Of a stretch of DNA of 64,000 nucleotides, positions 35,677 through 43,000 are shown in pieces. How positions within the stretch are numbered: the stretch's first letter is position 1; every line of letters begins with the position of its first letter. The translations under genes were made by a program, and so were the position numbers. This DNA comes from Gammaproteobacteria bacterium (GTDB taxonomy: Bacteria > Pseudomonadota > Gammaproteobacteria > Arenicellales > Poriferihabitantaceae), in assembly GCA_030432755.1 (NCBI GenBank), contig JAUILZ010000013.1, forward strand, positions 49,808 through 113,807, given 5' to 3'. The notes under the pieces were generated by a model, which was given only the letters and a program-made list of their open reading frames with translations, ran no database searches and had not been told where the DNA came from.

Positions 35677-36537
35677 ATGAAAAAAGCCGGAACCAAAAAC
35701 TACGACATCCGTGTGCTGACCCGCGCCGAATTCGAGCTTGCCATCGACTGGGCGGCGCGTGAGGGCTGGAACCCGGGACTCGGTGATGCCGATTGCTTCC
35801 ATGCCGCCGATCCAGAAGGCTTTCTGCTCGGTGAACTGGACGGCGAACCGGTGGCCAGCATCTCTGTGGTGAGATATGGAGACGGGTTCGCCTTCCTGGG
35901 TTTCTATATCGTTCGGCCCGAGTATCGCGGTCGGGGTTTCGGCTATACCCTGTGGCAGTCGGCGATGGCGCGCATGGACGACCGGGTGGTTGGCCTCGAC
36001 GGCGTGGTGGACCAGCAGGAAAACTATCGTCGCAGCGGCTTCGAACTCGCCCACCGCAACATACGCTACGAGGGCAGGACCGGCGGTGCGCGCCCGGATC
36101 ATCCGGGACTTAGGCCTCTCGCCGACATTTCATTCGAGCGGTTACTGGCATTCGACCAGGAACACTTTTGCGTCGACCGCGCTACTTTTCTCGACCGCTG
36201 GATTCGCCAACCCGGATGCGCCTCCCTTGCGCTGGAAGACAACGGATCTCTGAAGGGTTACGGCGTGATTCGGCCCTGCCGCAACGGTTACAAGATCGGT
36301 CCGCTGTTTTCGCGTGATGGCGAAGTCGCCGAGGTCCTGTTTCGTTCGCTGGTATCGCGTGCGCCGGAGGGAACACCGGTATTCCTGGACGTGCCGGAAA
36401 CCAACCGTGATGCCGTGGCCCTTGCCGAACGCCATGACATGTCGCTCCAGTTCGAGACGGCAAGGATGTATCGCGGCGCCACACCGGCGCTGCCCCTTGC
36501 CAACATATTCGGCATCACCAGCTTCGAACTTGGATGA
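35677..36537 (+). CDS. GNAT-family N-acetyltransferase with C-terminal Acetyltransf_18-like domain
   Basis: A 286-residue protein with an N-terminal GNAT fold: 'FLGFYIVRPEYRGRGFGYTLW' contains the acetyl-CoA-binding R/Q-x-x-G-x-G/A loop. The second half ('GYGVIRPCRNGYKIGPLFSRDGEVAEVLFRSLV' region, then 'PVFLDVPETNRDAVALAERH') resembles the YitH/DUF1248-type C-terminal domain often fused to GNATs. ATG 35677 is preferred to the upstream ATG at 35638 because of a GGGAG site 8 nt before it. The shared operator with the binding protein ties it to the same regulon. It may acetylate the imported amine or a pathway intermediate; this is inferred. Confidence 0.85.
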   Translation: MKKAGTKNYDIRVLTRAEFELAIDWAAREGWNPGLGDADCFHAADPEGFLLGELDGEPVASISVVRYGDGFAFLGFYIVRPEYRGRGFGYTLWQSAMARMDDRVVGLDGVVDQQENYRRSGFELAHRNIRYEGRTGGARPDHPGLRPLADISFERLLAFDQEHFCVDRATFLDRWIRQPGCASLALEDNGSLKGYGVIRPCRNGYKIGPLFSRDGEVAEVLFRSLVSRAPEGTPVFLDVPETNRDAVALAERHDMSLQFETARMYRGATPALPLANIFGITSFELG

Positions 36538-36682
36538 CGGCGCCGGGACCGCGTTTGCAAACGGCGTAGACATATTACCCGCGCCGCCCGAAGGTGATGG
36601 ACCGCTGGCGCGAGGAGGTCCCGAACCCCGTCAGGACCGCGACCGGCACCGCAACCTGCGTCGCCGTGGAGCCAGCGGCGCC

Positions 36683-37771
36683 TTAAGCCGGGTTACGGAC
36701 GCCAGCTCGCGCCTGAATGACGTCGTAGAGTTTCCGGTCGTGGACGATCATTGGTTCGATGGCTTTCAAAACAGCGGGATCAGAGCTATCGAACAGCGGC
36801 CTGACCTTCGCCGGGTTGTGCACGGATGTCTCCGGCTTCTGACGAATGCCGTAGTGATCGCAGAACGCGGAGACGTATTCGCCAAGGGATTCCGTCAGGC
36901 CGACGGTGTTGAAACGGCCGAGATTGGCGATGGCGTTTTCCAGGTCTGATTCCGTCACCCTGTCGGGACGATAGTCGAGGAAGTAACGCGTCTGGATGTT
37001 GTCGAAATAGTCCACCTGGAATCCGTCCAGGTTGGCGGCGATCATTGCCAGGTTCTTCGGTCTTGACAGGTCTGCGTCAATCAGGCCCAGACCCATCTCG
37101 CGCACATGCTGGCGCTCTTCCCTGAATACCCCGCCGGTGGGATCCACGGCGATTCCCTTCACCCAGCCCAGATGGGAATGTAACTGGCGCGCGGGCTGGC
37201 GAACGATGGCGTGGAGGTCGACGGAGGCGCCCTGGTAAATTGTTGGTACATGTTCCAGGGTGATATGGCCGGACAGGAAGTCGCTCTGGCCGGCCAACCG
37301 TTGCTGCTCGTCAAGTGGCCTGGCCTGGATATGGACGTGAGACCTGCCCTGGCCGAAGTACTGGCGCATGGTGTTGTTGAAGGCGGTGCCCGCGGTCTTC
37401 GGGATATGCATGAAGAACAACGGCTTCTCCACGGGATGGAATACCGCCGGAACCCGCTCCCCGGTCAGAACCAGCAACGGCACGGAAGATTCTCCGGCAT
37501 GCACGCTGAGCCGGTCTGACGGCCCGATATCCTCGAGACCCTCGAGCCTGCATTCGAATCCCGCAAGCCCCGTGGGATGCAGCTTCTGCGTCACCAGGTC
37601 GGGTCGCGGCAGCTCGCAGCGCGCCCGTCCCGCCACCCTGCCATCGATCCGGAACACGATCTCCACGGGACGCCCCTTCGCCAGCCGGCTGAAACACCAG
37701 CCAGTGCTGTACTCCCGGTTCAGGACGTCGATGGAAAACGGCGTGATCCGCCGGCGAATCTGGGCAAACAT
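36683..37771 (-). CDS. Sulfotransferase family 2-like protein (PAPS-dependent)
   Basis: A 362-residue enzyme predicted to transfer sulfate from PAPS. The 5'-phosphosulfate loop is 'FFMHIPKTAGTAFNNTM' (about residues 118-134), and the 3'-phosphate site is in 'AIVRQPARQLHSHLGW'. These match Golgi-type carbohydrate/heparan 2-O-sulfotransferases and their bacterial relatives. The first about 110 residues form an extra N-terminal domain with strand-rich character that I do not recognise. No signal peptide is evident. The ATG at 37771 follows an AAGGA too closely for an ideal ribosome-binding site, so the start is tentative. It sits beside a lipoprotein, methyltransferases and a hydroxylase, suggesting modification of a glycan or small molecule. 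Confidence 0.8.
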   Translation of the reverse strand: MFAQIRRRITPFSIDVLNREYSTGWCFSRLAKGRPVEIVFRIDGRVAGRARCELPRPDLVTQKLHPTGLAGFECRLEGLEDIGPSDRLSVHAGESSVPLLVLTGERVPAVFHPVEKPLFFMHIPKTAGTAFNNTMRQYFGQGRSHVHIQARPLDEQQRLAGQSDFLSGHITLEHVPTIYQGASVDLHAIVRQPARQLHSHLGWVKGIAVDPTGGVFREERQHVREMGLGLIDADLSRPKNLAMIAANLDGFQVDYFDNIQTRYFLDYRPDRVTESDLENAIANLGRFNTVGLTESLGEYVSAFCDHYGIRQKPETSVHNPAKVRPLFDSSDPAVLKAIEPMIVHDRKLYDVIQARAGVRNPA

Positions 37772-38129
37772 TCCTTGATAATTACACAATAAATTCAAAT
37801 GATTGTAGAATCCGGTTGCCGCTTCGGCGTGGACCACTCCCTCCGCGCCGACGGTACCAGATACCGGGTTACCCGGTACCCGCGATCGGGCCGCGCAGCC
37901 GGTCCGCCGACGGGACAAATAGAGGCGCCTTATCCCTCTGGCAGGCGCAAGGGTTTCTGCCCCTTGAAACTCGTCGCGTTATGTGCGATTTGCCGTTAAT
38001 TAGTTGCATTTTCTCGGTTATTAGCCCCCAAATCGACGAAAATTATCGTTAAAATACCGTCGCCAATGCAATTCCGGTCCTAGTCCGGATACATCATCTT
38101 CAATCCACCACTGAATGAGGAACTTAACG
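37772..38129. other. Divergent intergenic region with nested palindromes
   Basis: This 358-nt gap between the sulfotransferase and the lipoprotein gene contains a nested symmetric element. GGTACC occurs at 37853-37858 and 37875-37880, and between and into the second lies the perfect palindrome ACCGGGT-T-ACCCGGT (37863-37877). The parts flanking the two genes are A+T-rich (37772-37805 and 37975-38060), as expected of promoters. I see no coding signal. The element could be a regulator site or a cruciform-forming repeat. Confidence 0.4.
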
Positions 38130-38744
38130 TTGCAAGTTGAGACCCGAAACCTGTTGAAACTGATATCCGCGTTGGGCATTGCTGCCCTGTTGATCGGTTG
38201 TGAAAGCAATTCCGATACCGAGGATGGGGCAGGGAGCGCGCCTGTGGCCCAGTCTGCCGCCGCGCCGGCTGCCACGACACAAACCGCCGCGACACAAACC
38301 ACCGAAGCACCTGCCGCGGCTCCCCCTCCTGCCGCTGGTCCAACGTCAGGCAAATTCGACCTGCGATTCGACCAGACGCACATGCCCTGCGCCAGCTGCG
38401 GTATCTGGTTTACCTCCGCTACCCTCGAAATTCAACACCAGGGCGGTGTTTTCCGGAAATCCCAGCGAGGTAACCTGTTGATCAAGAAGGCGGGCAACCG
38501 CCAGGGCCGCTTCACGGCAAACCTGAATGGCCTCGGCGCTATATACAAGGCCACTCTCTACATGGACCTCCATACCCACGAGGGGATCGCCGGCAGCGAC
38601 AATTCCAGCACCATCCGGGTGACCGACGGCTCCGGCCGGTACGTGCGCGACATCACCGCGGCCAGGGATATCAAGGGCAAGGGGTACTCCAAGTCGAACC
38701 CCCGAGTACCCATCGATTTCACCCCGTATGCGCAGCGACTCTAG
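38130..38744 (+). CDS. Predicted lipoprotein of unknown function
   Basis: A secreted lipoprotein of about 204 residues. The signal peptide ends in the lipobox 'AALLIGC', followed by a low-complexity Ala/Thr/Pro linker (about 45 residues, 'AAPAATTQTAATQTTEAPAA' in part). The folded domain begins near 'KFDLRFDQTHMPCASCGIWF' and has two close cysteines (CASC) that could bind metal or form a disulfide. I do not recognise the domain. A TTG at 38130 has a GAGGA site 8 nt upstream and gives a signal peptide of normal length; the ATG at 38115 lacks such a site. A strong hairpin follows the stop. Confidence 0.72.
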   Translation: MQVETRNLLKLISALGIAALLIGCESNSDTEDGAGSAPVAQSAAAPAATTQTAATQTTEAPAAAPPPAAGPTSGKFDLRFDQTHMPCASCGIWFTSATLEIQHQGGVFRKSQRGNLLIKKAGNRQGRFTANLNGLGAIYKATLYMDLHTHEGIAGSDNSSTIRVTDGSGRYVRDITAARDIKGKGYSKSNPRVPIDFTPYAQRL

Positions 38745-38757
38745 CTCTGAGTGATGA

Positions 38758-38789
38758 AATCCGGTCACGGCGCAGGCCGTGACCGGATT
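38758..38789. terminator. Strong inverted repeat after the lipoprotein gene
   Basis: A perfect 14-bp inverted repeat with a 4-nt GCAG loop begins 14 nt after the lipoprotein stop (arms centred on TCCGGTCACGGC). The stem is G+C-rich, and only a short TTCCT follows on the plus strand, so it is a probable but not textbook intrinsic terminator. It also separates the lipoprotein from the methyltransferase pair 20 nt downstream. Confidence 0.65.
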
Positions 38790-38808
38790 CCTGCCATAGC
38801 CCACGAGG

Positions 38809-39666
38809 GTGAAGAATTTTCTCAGGGCGCAGGGAACGATCCTGTCCCACTTCGGGGCTCCGGGAAAATCGTATGGATACTATATCCCGCATCATTTCGC
38901 ACACCTGATCGATGGCGATGTTCGCGGTGAACCCTATCGCTGGCTGGAACAGCGATGGCAGGAGCAAATCGAGGATTTCTCAAACCTCATAGAAGAGGCC
39001 AGGAGGTATAACTCGCGCTTCAGGGATTTCGCGGTTGAGTCACCGGACGACATCAACCAACCGAGGTTCAACCAGTACTGGTTCTCCGGACTCGACGGGG
39101 TCGTTGCCTATACCCTGGTTCGCAAGTTCCAGCCCGGGTCCATCATTGAAGTAGGCTCCGGCCACTCAACCCGCTTTCTCCGGCAGGCCATCACCGATGC
39201 GAAGCTGCGAACAGTCCTGCATTCGATCGACCCTCAGCCACGCCGCGACATTGATGCGATCTGTTCACACATCACGCGCCGCACGGTGGAGAAGGTTCCT
39301 CTGGAAACCTTCAATTCACTGGGACCAGGCGACATTCTCTTCATCGATGGCAGCCACGTCGCCATGCCTGGCACGGATGTCGACTACCTGTTCAACCGGG
39401 TACTTCCGACCCTGAAAGAAGGCGTTCTCGTTCACATTCACGACATCCTGCTGCCTTATGGATACCCTCAGACCTGGGCCAATCGCTCCTACAATGAGCA
39501 GCTGCTGGTCCTTGGGCTCCTCGGCGGTGGTAAACGTTACAGGACTTTGATGCCCAATGCCTTCGTCCGCAGGAACATGGCGGCGGACCTGGAAACCCTC
39601 TTTTGCCCGCTAAGCGCGGAGGCTCTCGAAACCAGCCTCTGGGTACAGGTCGCCGAGGACATCTAA
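38809..39666 (+). CDS. Class I SAM-dependent methyltransferase (Methyltransf_24-like)
   Basis: A 285-residue predicted methyltransferase. The SAM-binding glycine loop is 'SIIEVGSGHSTRFLRQA' (about residues 110-126), an acidic strand end follows in 'VLHSIDPQPR', and 'PGDILFIDGSHVAMPGTDVDY' is the post-core motif of the Methyltransf_24 group. The start is GTG at 38809, closely preceded by GAGG. It ends next to the TylF-like gene, whose GTG start follows its TAA directly, so the two are co-translated. The substrate is unknown; with the sulfotransferase and hydroxylase it looks like part of a tailoring set for a surface glycan or natural product. Confidence 0.82.
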   Translation: MKNFLRAQGTILSHFGAPGKSYGYYIPHHFAHLIDGDVRGEPYRWLEQRWQEQIEDFSNLIEEARRYNSRFRDFAVESPDDINQPRFNQYWFSGLDGVVAYTLVRKFQPGSIIEVGSGHSTRFLRQAITDAKLRTVLHSIDPQPRRDIDAICSHITRRTVEKVPLETFNSLGPGDILFIDGSHVAMPGTDVDYLFNRVLPTLKEGVLVHIHDILLPYGYPQTWANRSYNEQLLVLGLLGGGKRYRTLMPNAFVRRNMAADLETLFCPLSAEALETSLWVQVAEDI

Positions 39667-40488
39667 GTGACAATCAAGAACCTTATCCGAACCGCCCTGG
39701 AATCCGCGACCAACCGGATGGGGTACGATATCCTGCTGGGCAAGCGGCCGGAAAAGTCCCTGGCCTACGTGGACAGGAACCAATGGGAGCCCTACGTCAA
39801 CGGGGATCCACGGTTCGCGTTGTATCGCGAATCGATGGAGATCACGGACATGTTGGCCTCCAATACCACGGTCCGGGAACTGCGCTACCACGCCCTGCAG
39901 CAACTGATCAGCACGGTCCTGGCAAACGACGTCCCGGGAGACTTTGCGGAATGCGGCTGCTGGAAGGGACTGTCGGCCTACATCACCTGCAAGCTGATCC
40001 GCGAATATTCAAGCGGACCCAGGCAGTTTCATATCTTCGATTCGTTTGAAGGCGGGCTCTCAGAAAAGACATCGGAGGACCGGGGCGAGCATACGATTTC
40101 CAGGGAACGCGAGAACGAGGAAAAGGAATACTTCTCGTCAACGATGGAGCAACTCAAGCGGGCATTGTCCGAATTTGATTTCTACACTCTCAACAAGGGA
40201 TGGATTCCGGAACGTTTTCCGGAATACCAAGACAACCGCTTCGCCTTTGTTAATGTCGACGTCGACCTGTATGAACCGACCAGGGACAGCTTCGATTTCT
40301 TCTTCCCCAGGCTTTCCCCCGGCGGCATCATCTATTGTGACGACTACAACGCGGCATTCTTTCCGGGCGCGAAAAAAGCCATCGATGAGTGCGTCGAAAG
40401 ACACAGGGCAGACGTGGCCATGGTTTTCGAGATCCCCCTGAACGCGGTGTTCGTAGTCAAGGGCGCCAGCCTGCCCGCCCCGGACTGA
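39667..40488 (+). CDS. TylF/MycF-family O-methyltransferase
   Basis: A 273-residue Mg-dependent SAM methyltransferase related to macrocin O-methyltransferase, which acts on sugar hydroxyls. 'GDFAECGCWKGLSAYI' is the SAM loop, 'FHIFDSFEGGLS' follows, and 'AFVNVDVDLYEPTRDSFDFF' with 'GGIIYCDDYNA' supplies the metal-binding acidic residues. Length and motif order fit the family. The GTG begins immediately after the preceding stop codon. Family members methylate deoxysugars in antibiotics and in surface glycans; with no polyketide or glycosyltransferase genes in view, a glycan target is the more economical guess. Confidence 0.88.
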   Translation: MTIKNLIRTALESATNRMGYDILLGKRPEKSLAYVDRNQWEPYVNGDPRFALYRESMEITDMLASNTTVRELRYHALQQLISTVLANDVPGDFAECGCWKGLSAYITCKLIREYSSGPRQFHIFDSFEGGLSEKTSEDRGEHTISRERENEEKEYFSSTMEQLKRALSEFDFYTLNKGWIPERFPEYQDNRFAFVNVDVDLYEPTRDSFDFFFPRLSPGGIIYCDDYNAAFFPGAKKAIDECVERHRADVAMVFEIPLNAVFVVKGASLPAPD

Positions 40489-40526
40489 CTCAACCGGCGA
40501 CCCGGATTGCCAGGCGGCCCTGCATG

Positions 40527-41126
40527 CTATTCGGCAGGGAAATGCATCCACCCGGTGATGATGTATTTCTTTCCTGCTTTCACCACCGAGCCGTTATGTA
40601 CGTGGGTCCATTCCGCGGGCCAGATCAGTGTCTTTCCCTGCTGCGGACGAACCTTGAGGTCGTAGTACAGGAAGTCCGTGGTTCCTCCCTCGCTGACATC
40701 GTTGAGATAAGTCATAAAGGCAAAGATCCGGTGTAACGTGGCAAGGCGGGTCCGCTCGGAATGGGGGTTCGAGAAATGTTCGCCGGGCAGGTATCGCTGT
40801 ACGTTGAACGAACCGATCTGCACCCGGTCGAGAAAGGTATCGAGAAATGGCCACTGGCGCTTGTAGTCCTGGAAGCATGCGTGCAATCGCTCGAAGTAGT
40901 CGGCAAAAACCCGGTATTCCGGAGCGGATATATCGGCGGGGTTGATGGAAATGTCCGTGGATTTCTTGTGGTCGGTGCGGACTCCACCTCCCGTGGCGCC
41001 GGGACCCTGGAGGTCCTGCCGTTTCTCAAAGAACCCAATCATCTCATCACACAGTGAGGGTTCTTCCAGGTCCCAGCAGCCGATAAAGTTTGGCGCCCGG
41101 CCGCCGATGATATCCAGGCGTCTCAT
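40527..41126 (-). CDS. Prolyl-4-hydroxylase-like Fe(II)/2-oxoglutarate oxygenase
   Basis: A 199-residue jelly-roll oxygenase. The probable first metal ligands are in 'HFSNPHSERTRLATLHR' (H-S-E rather than H-x-D), and the distal His and 2OG-binding Lys are in 'PAEWTHVHNGSVVKAGKKYI'. 'TYLNDVSEGGTTDF' is typical of P4Hc-type enzymes. The ATG overlaps the stop of the TPR gene by 4 nt (ATGA), so the two are coupled. The family hydroxylates peptidyl proline, free amino acids or other small targets; here the substrate is unknown, and the TPR partner may present it. Confidence 0.85.
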   Translation of the reverse strand: MRRLDIIGGRAPNFIGCWDLEEPSLCDEMIGFFEKRQDLQGPGATGGGVRTDHKKSTDISINPADISAPEYRVFADYFERLHACFQDYKRQWPFLDTFLDRVQIGSFNVQRYLPGEHFSNPHSERTRLATLHRIFAFMTYLNDVSEGGTTDFLYYDLKVRPQQGKTLIWPAEWTHVHNGSVVKAGKKYIITGWMHFPAE

Positions 41127-41683
41127 GTCAGGTAACTGACCCCGGTGTCGTCGAATTCGATCACGCCGGCGCCCTGCTGCAAGTGGTGCAGCCCCTCCGC
41201 GTGCCGATCGAGGGCAAGCAGCGAACGACCAAGCAACCGCTTGAGGCGGGCATTTCCTGGATAGCGTGACAGAACCGATTCGATAAACGATCGGGTCTCG
41301 GCGCTGGAACGCGCGTTGAAGAGGCAGAGCGCGTATTTCTCGGCGTTTTTCTCGTGATCAAAATCTGTCTGCACGAGCTTCTCCAACAGGGGAAGCGCGT
41401 CATTCCACCTGCCAAGGCGAGACAGGGAATTCGCCAGGTTGTTCGCAAAGATCACCTGCTCGGGATGCTTCTCATGGCAGCGGCGATAGTACTCGACCGA
41501 TTGTTCGTAGTTTCCCAGCTTTTCATATACCAGCCCGATGTTGTTCAGAACGGCCAGCTGGCCGGGCTGCTCCGCGAGTAGTGCCTGGTACTGACGTAGC
41601 GATTCGTCCAGACGATTTTCATTGCATAGCCGCTCCGCCTCGTGAAAGCGGTCAACGAATGACTGGGGGGGCACGAGTACCAA
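41123..41683 (-). CDS. Tetratricopeptide-repeat protein
   Basis: A 186-residue protein built of about four to five TPR units. 'NENRLDESLRQYQALLAEQPG', 'VLNNIGLVYEKLGNYEQSVEYY' and 'NNLANSLSRLGRWNDALPLL' (each shortened here) show the W/LG-Y-A-F-A-P pattern. There is no signal peptide. It is the first gene of a pair with the 2OG oxygenase. The frame starts with TTG at 41683; a GTG 9 nt downstream is equally possible. TPR proteins mediate protein-protein contacts, so it is likely a scaffold or partner of the oxygenase. Confidence 0.85.
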   Translation of the reverse strand: MVLVPPQSFVDRFHEAERLCNENRLDESLRQYQALLAEQPGQLAVLNNIGLVYEKLGNYEQSVEYYRRCHEKHPEQVIFANNLANSLSRLGRWNDALPLLEKLVQTDFDHEKNAEKYALCLFNARSSAETRSFIESVLSRYPGNARLKRLLGRSLLALDRHAEGLHHLQQGAGVIEFDDTGVSYLT

Positions 41684-41822
41684 TCCGCGAATGGATGGCG
41701 AGGCATTATCTCAGGTCGGCACGGAAACAGAAAGTGCGCGGGGATACCCTGGCGCACCCGTTTGATGTTTTCGAGACCCTGCCCTATAGTTTCTCCCGGA
41801 TCTCAGTTTCCAGCATGTCCCC

Positions 41823-42173
41823 ATGAAAAAACCGCCAAGAGACTCGCCAGACAAGGAAATCATCAAGTCCTTTGAGGCGGGTGGCGTCGTGGAATACCTG
41901 GAATACCTGCAGTCCGGAAAACGGATATTGCTCACCAATTTCAAGGCCGGCGTGGCGAAGGGCCTTGGGCTGACGCTCGGGATGACCATGGTCCTCGGCC
42001 TCGCTGCATGGATTCTGACCATGCTCGTGGACCTGCCTGTTGTCGGGGAGTACGCCCAGGTCGTGGAGGAGAAAATGCAGGAGTTCCAGGAAAACAACAA
42101 CTACAACGATGAATTTTCCGAGATGAACGGTTTACTGAAGGAAATCCGGGATTCTCTGGATGGCAGCAGGTAG
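41823..42173 (+). CDS. Small DUF5665-like membrane protein
   Basis: A 116-residue protein with a charged N-terminus, the block 'VVEYLEYLQSGKRILLTNFKAGVAKGLG', one or two membrane helices (about residues 45-66, 'LGLTLGMTMVLGLAAWILTML') and an acidic helical tail. The pattern resembles DUF5665 proteins, whose function is not known; this assignment is from memory of the family and is tentative. It is followed after about 120 nt by the MarC-family gene on the same strand. Confidence 0.6.
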   Translation: MKKPPRDSPDKEIIKSFEAGGVVEYLEYLQSGKRILLTNFKAGVAKGLGLTLGMTMVLGLAAWILTMLVDLPVVGEYAQVVEEKMQEFQENNNYNDEFSEMNGLLKEIRDSLDGSR

Positions 42174-42294
42174 TACATTGCCCGTGCGGCACCATCACTG
42201 TTCGACCATCAGGACTTTTCTTCCGCCTGGTCTCGACCGGGGCGTCGCGTCGCGTCAGTATCGAGTCCCGAACAGGTGTCGCGCGATACGGCTG

Positions 42295-42990
42295 ATGGCA
42301 GGCGCCACGATCTGCCTCTACTGCAGCGGCGCACTCGCTGCCAGCGGTGGTGAATCGTTGTCACTCGAACTCGGCAAGATCTTCACGTTCTTCTTTCTGA
42401 CGCTGGGCCCGAACTCGGTCATTGCGCCGTTTGCCAGGAATACGGCCATGCTGGCGGCGCCTGACCGGCGAAAGGTGGCGATGTTTGCAACCGGAATCTC
42501 GTTGCTCGCTGTGTTGATCGCCGCGACCATCGGCGTCCGCGTTCTCGGCAACTGGGGTATCTCGACGGGCGCACTGCTCGTGGCCGCCGGCATCATCCTG
42601 TTCCTGGTGGCGATTGAATCAATCCGCAGCCAATACGCCGTTGCCAGAAACGACGACACGCCATCTCCTGCACAGGCGCAACCGGACGCGTCGATCAGGC
42701 GCATCGGGTTCCGGATGGCCTTCCCCCATGTCGTTTCACCCCATGGCGTGGCGGTGGTCGTTCTCGTGCTTTCGACCCGGCCCGAATCGGTTCCGCTGAC
42801 ACCCATCCTGGTCATGCTGGTGGGCATCATGCTGCTCGACCTTGTCGTCATGCTCAACGCGCAGCGCATCGCGGGATCGGTCTACCTGGCGCCCGTCATG
42901 GCCGTCCTGGCGTCCGTGCTCGGCGTGTTGCAGGCGGCGCTTGGGGTCCAGGCGGTCCTCACTGGGCTCGACCTGGCTGGCGTCTACTGA
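42295..42990 (+). CDS. MarC/UPF0056-family integral membrane protein
   Basis: A 231-residue protein with about six membrane helices. 'KIFTFFFLTLGPNSVIAPF', 'MFATGISLLAVLIAATIG' and 'RMAFPHVVSPHGVAVVVLV' correspond to the paired repeats of the MarC family (the first normally reads LDP-x-G..P; here it is LGPNSVIAP). The family was once linked to multiple antibiotic resistance, but its function is not settled. The ATG at 42295 is chosen because the N-terminal leader and first helix then have normal proportions; the frame is open to 42160. The 3' end exists as a second, isolated copy near 44.5 kb. Confidence 0.82.
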   Translation: MAGATICLYCSGALAASGGESLSLELGKIFTFFFLTLGPNSVIAPFARNTAMLAAPDRRKVAMFATGISLLAVLIAATIGVRVLGNWGISTGALLVAAGIILFLVAIESIRSQYAVARNDDTPSPAQAQPDASIRRIGFRMAFPHVVSPHGVAVVVLVLSTRPESVPLTPILVMLVGIMLLDLVVMLNAQRIAGSVYLAPVMAVLASVLGVLQAALGVQAVLTGLDLAGVY

Positions 42991-43000
42991 AGGGACACGG

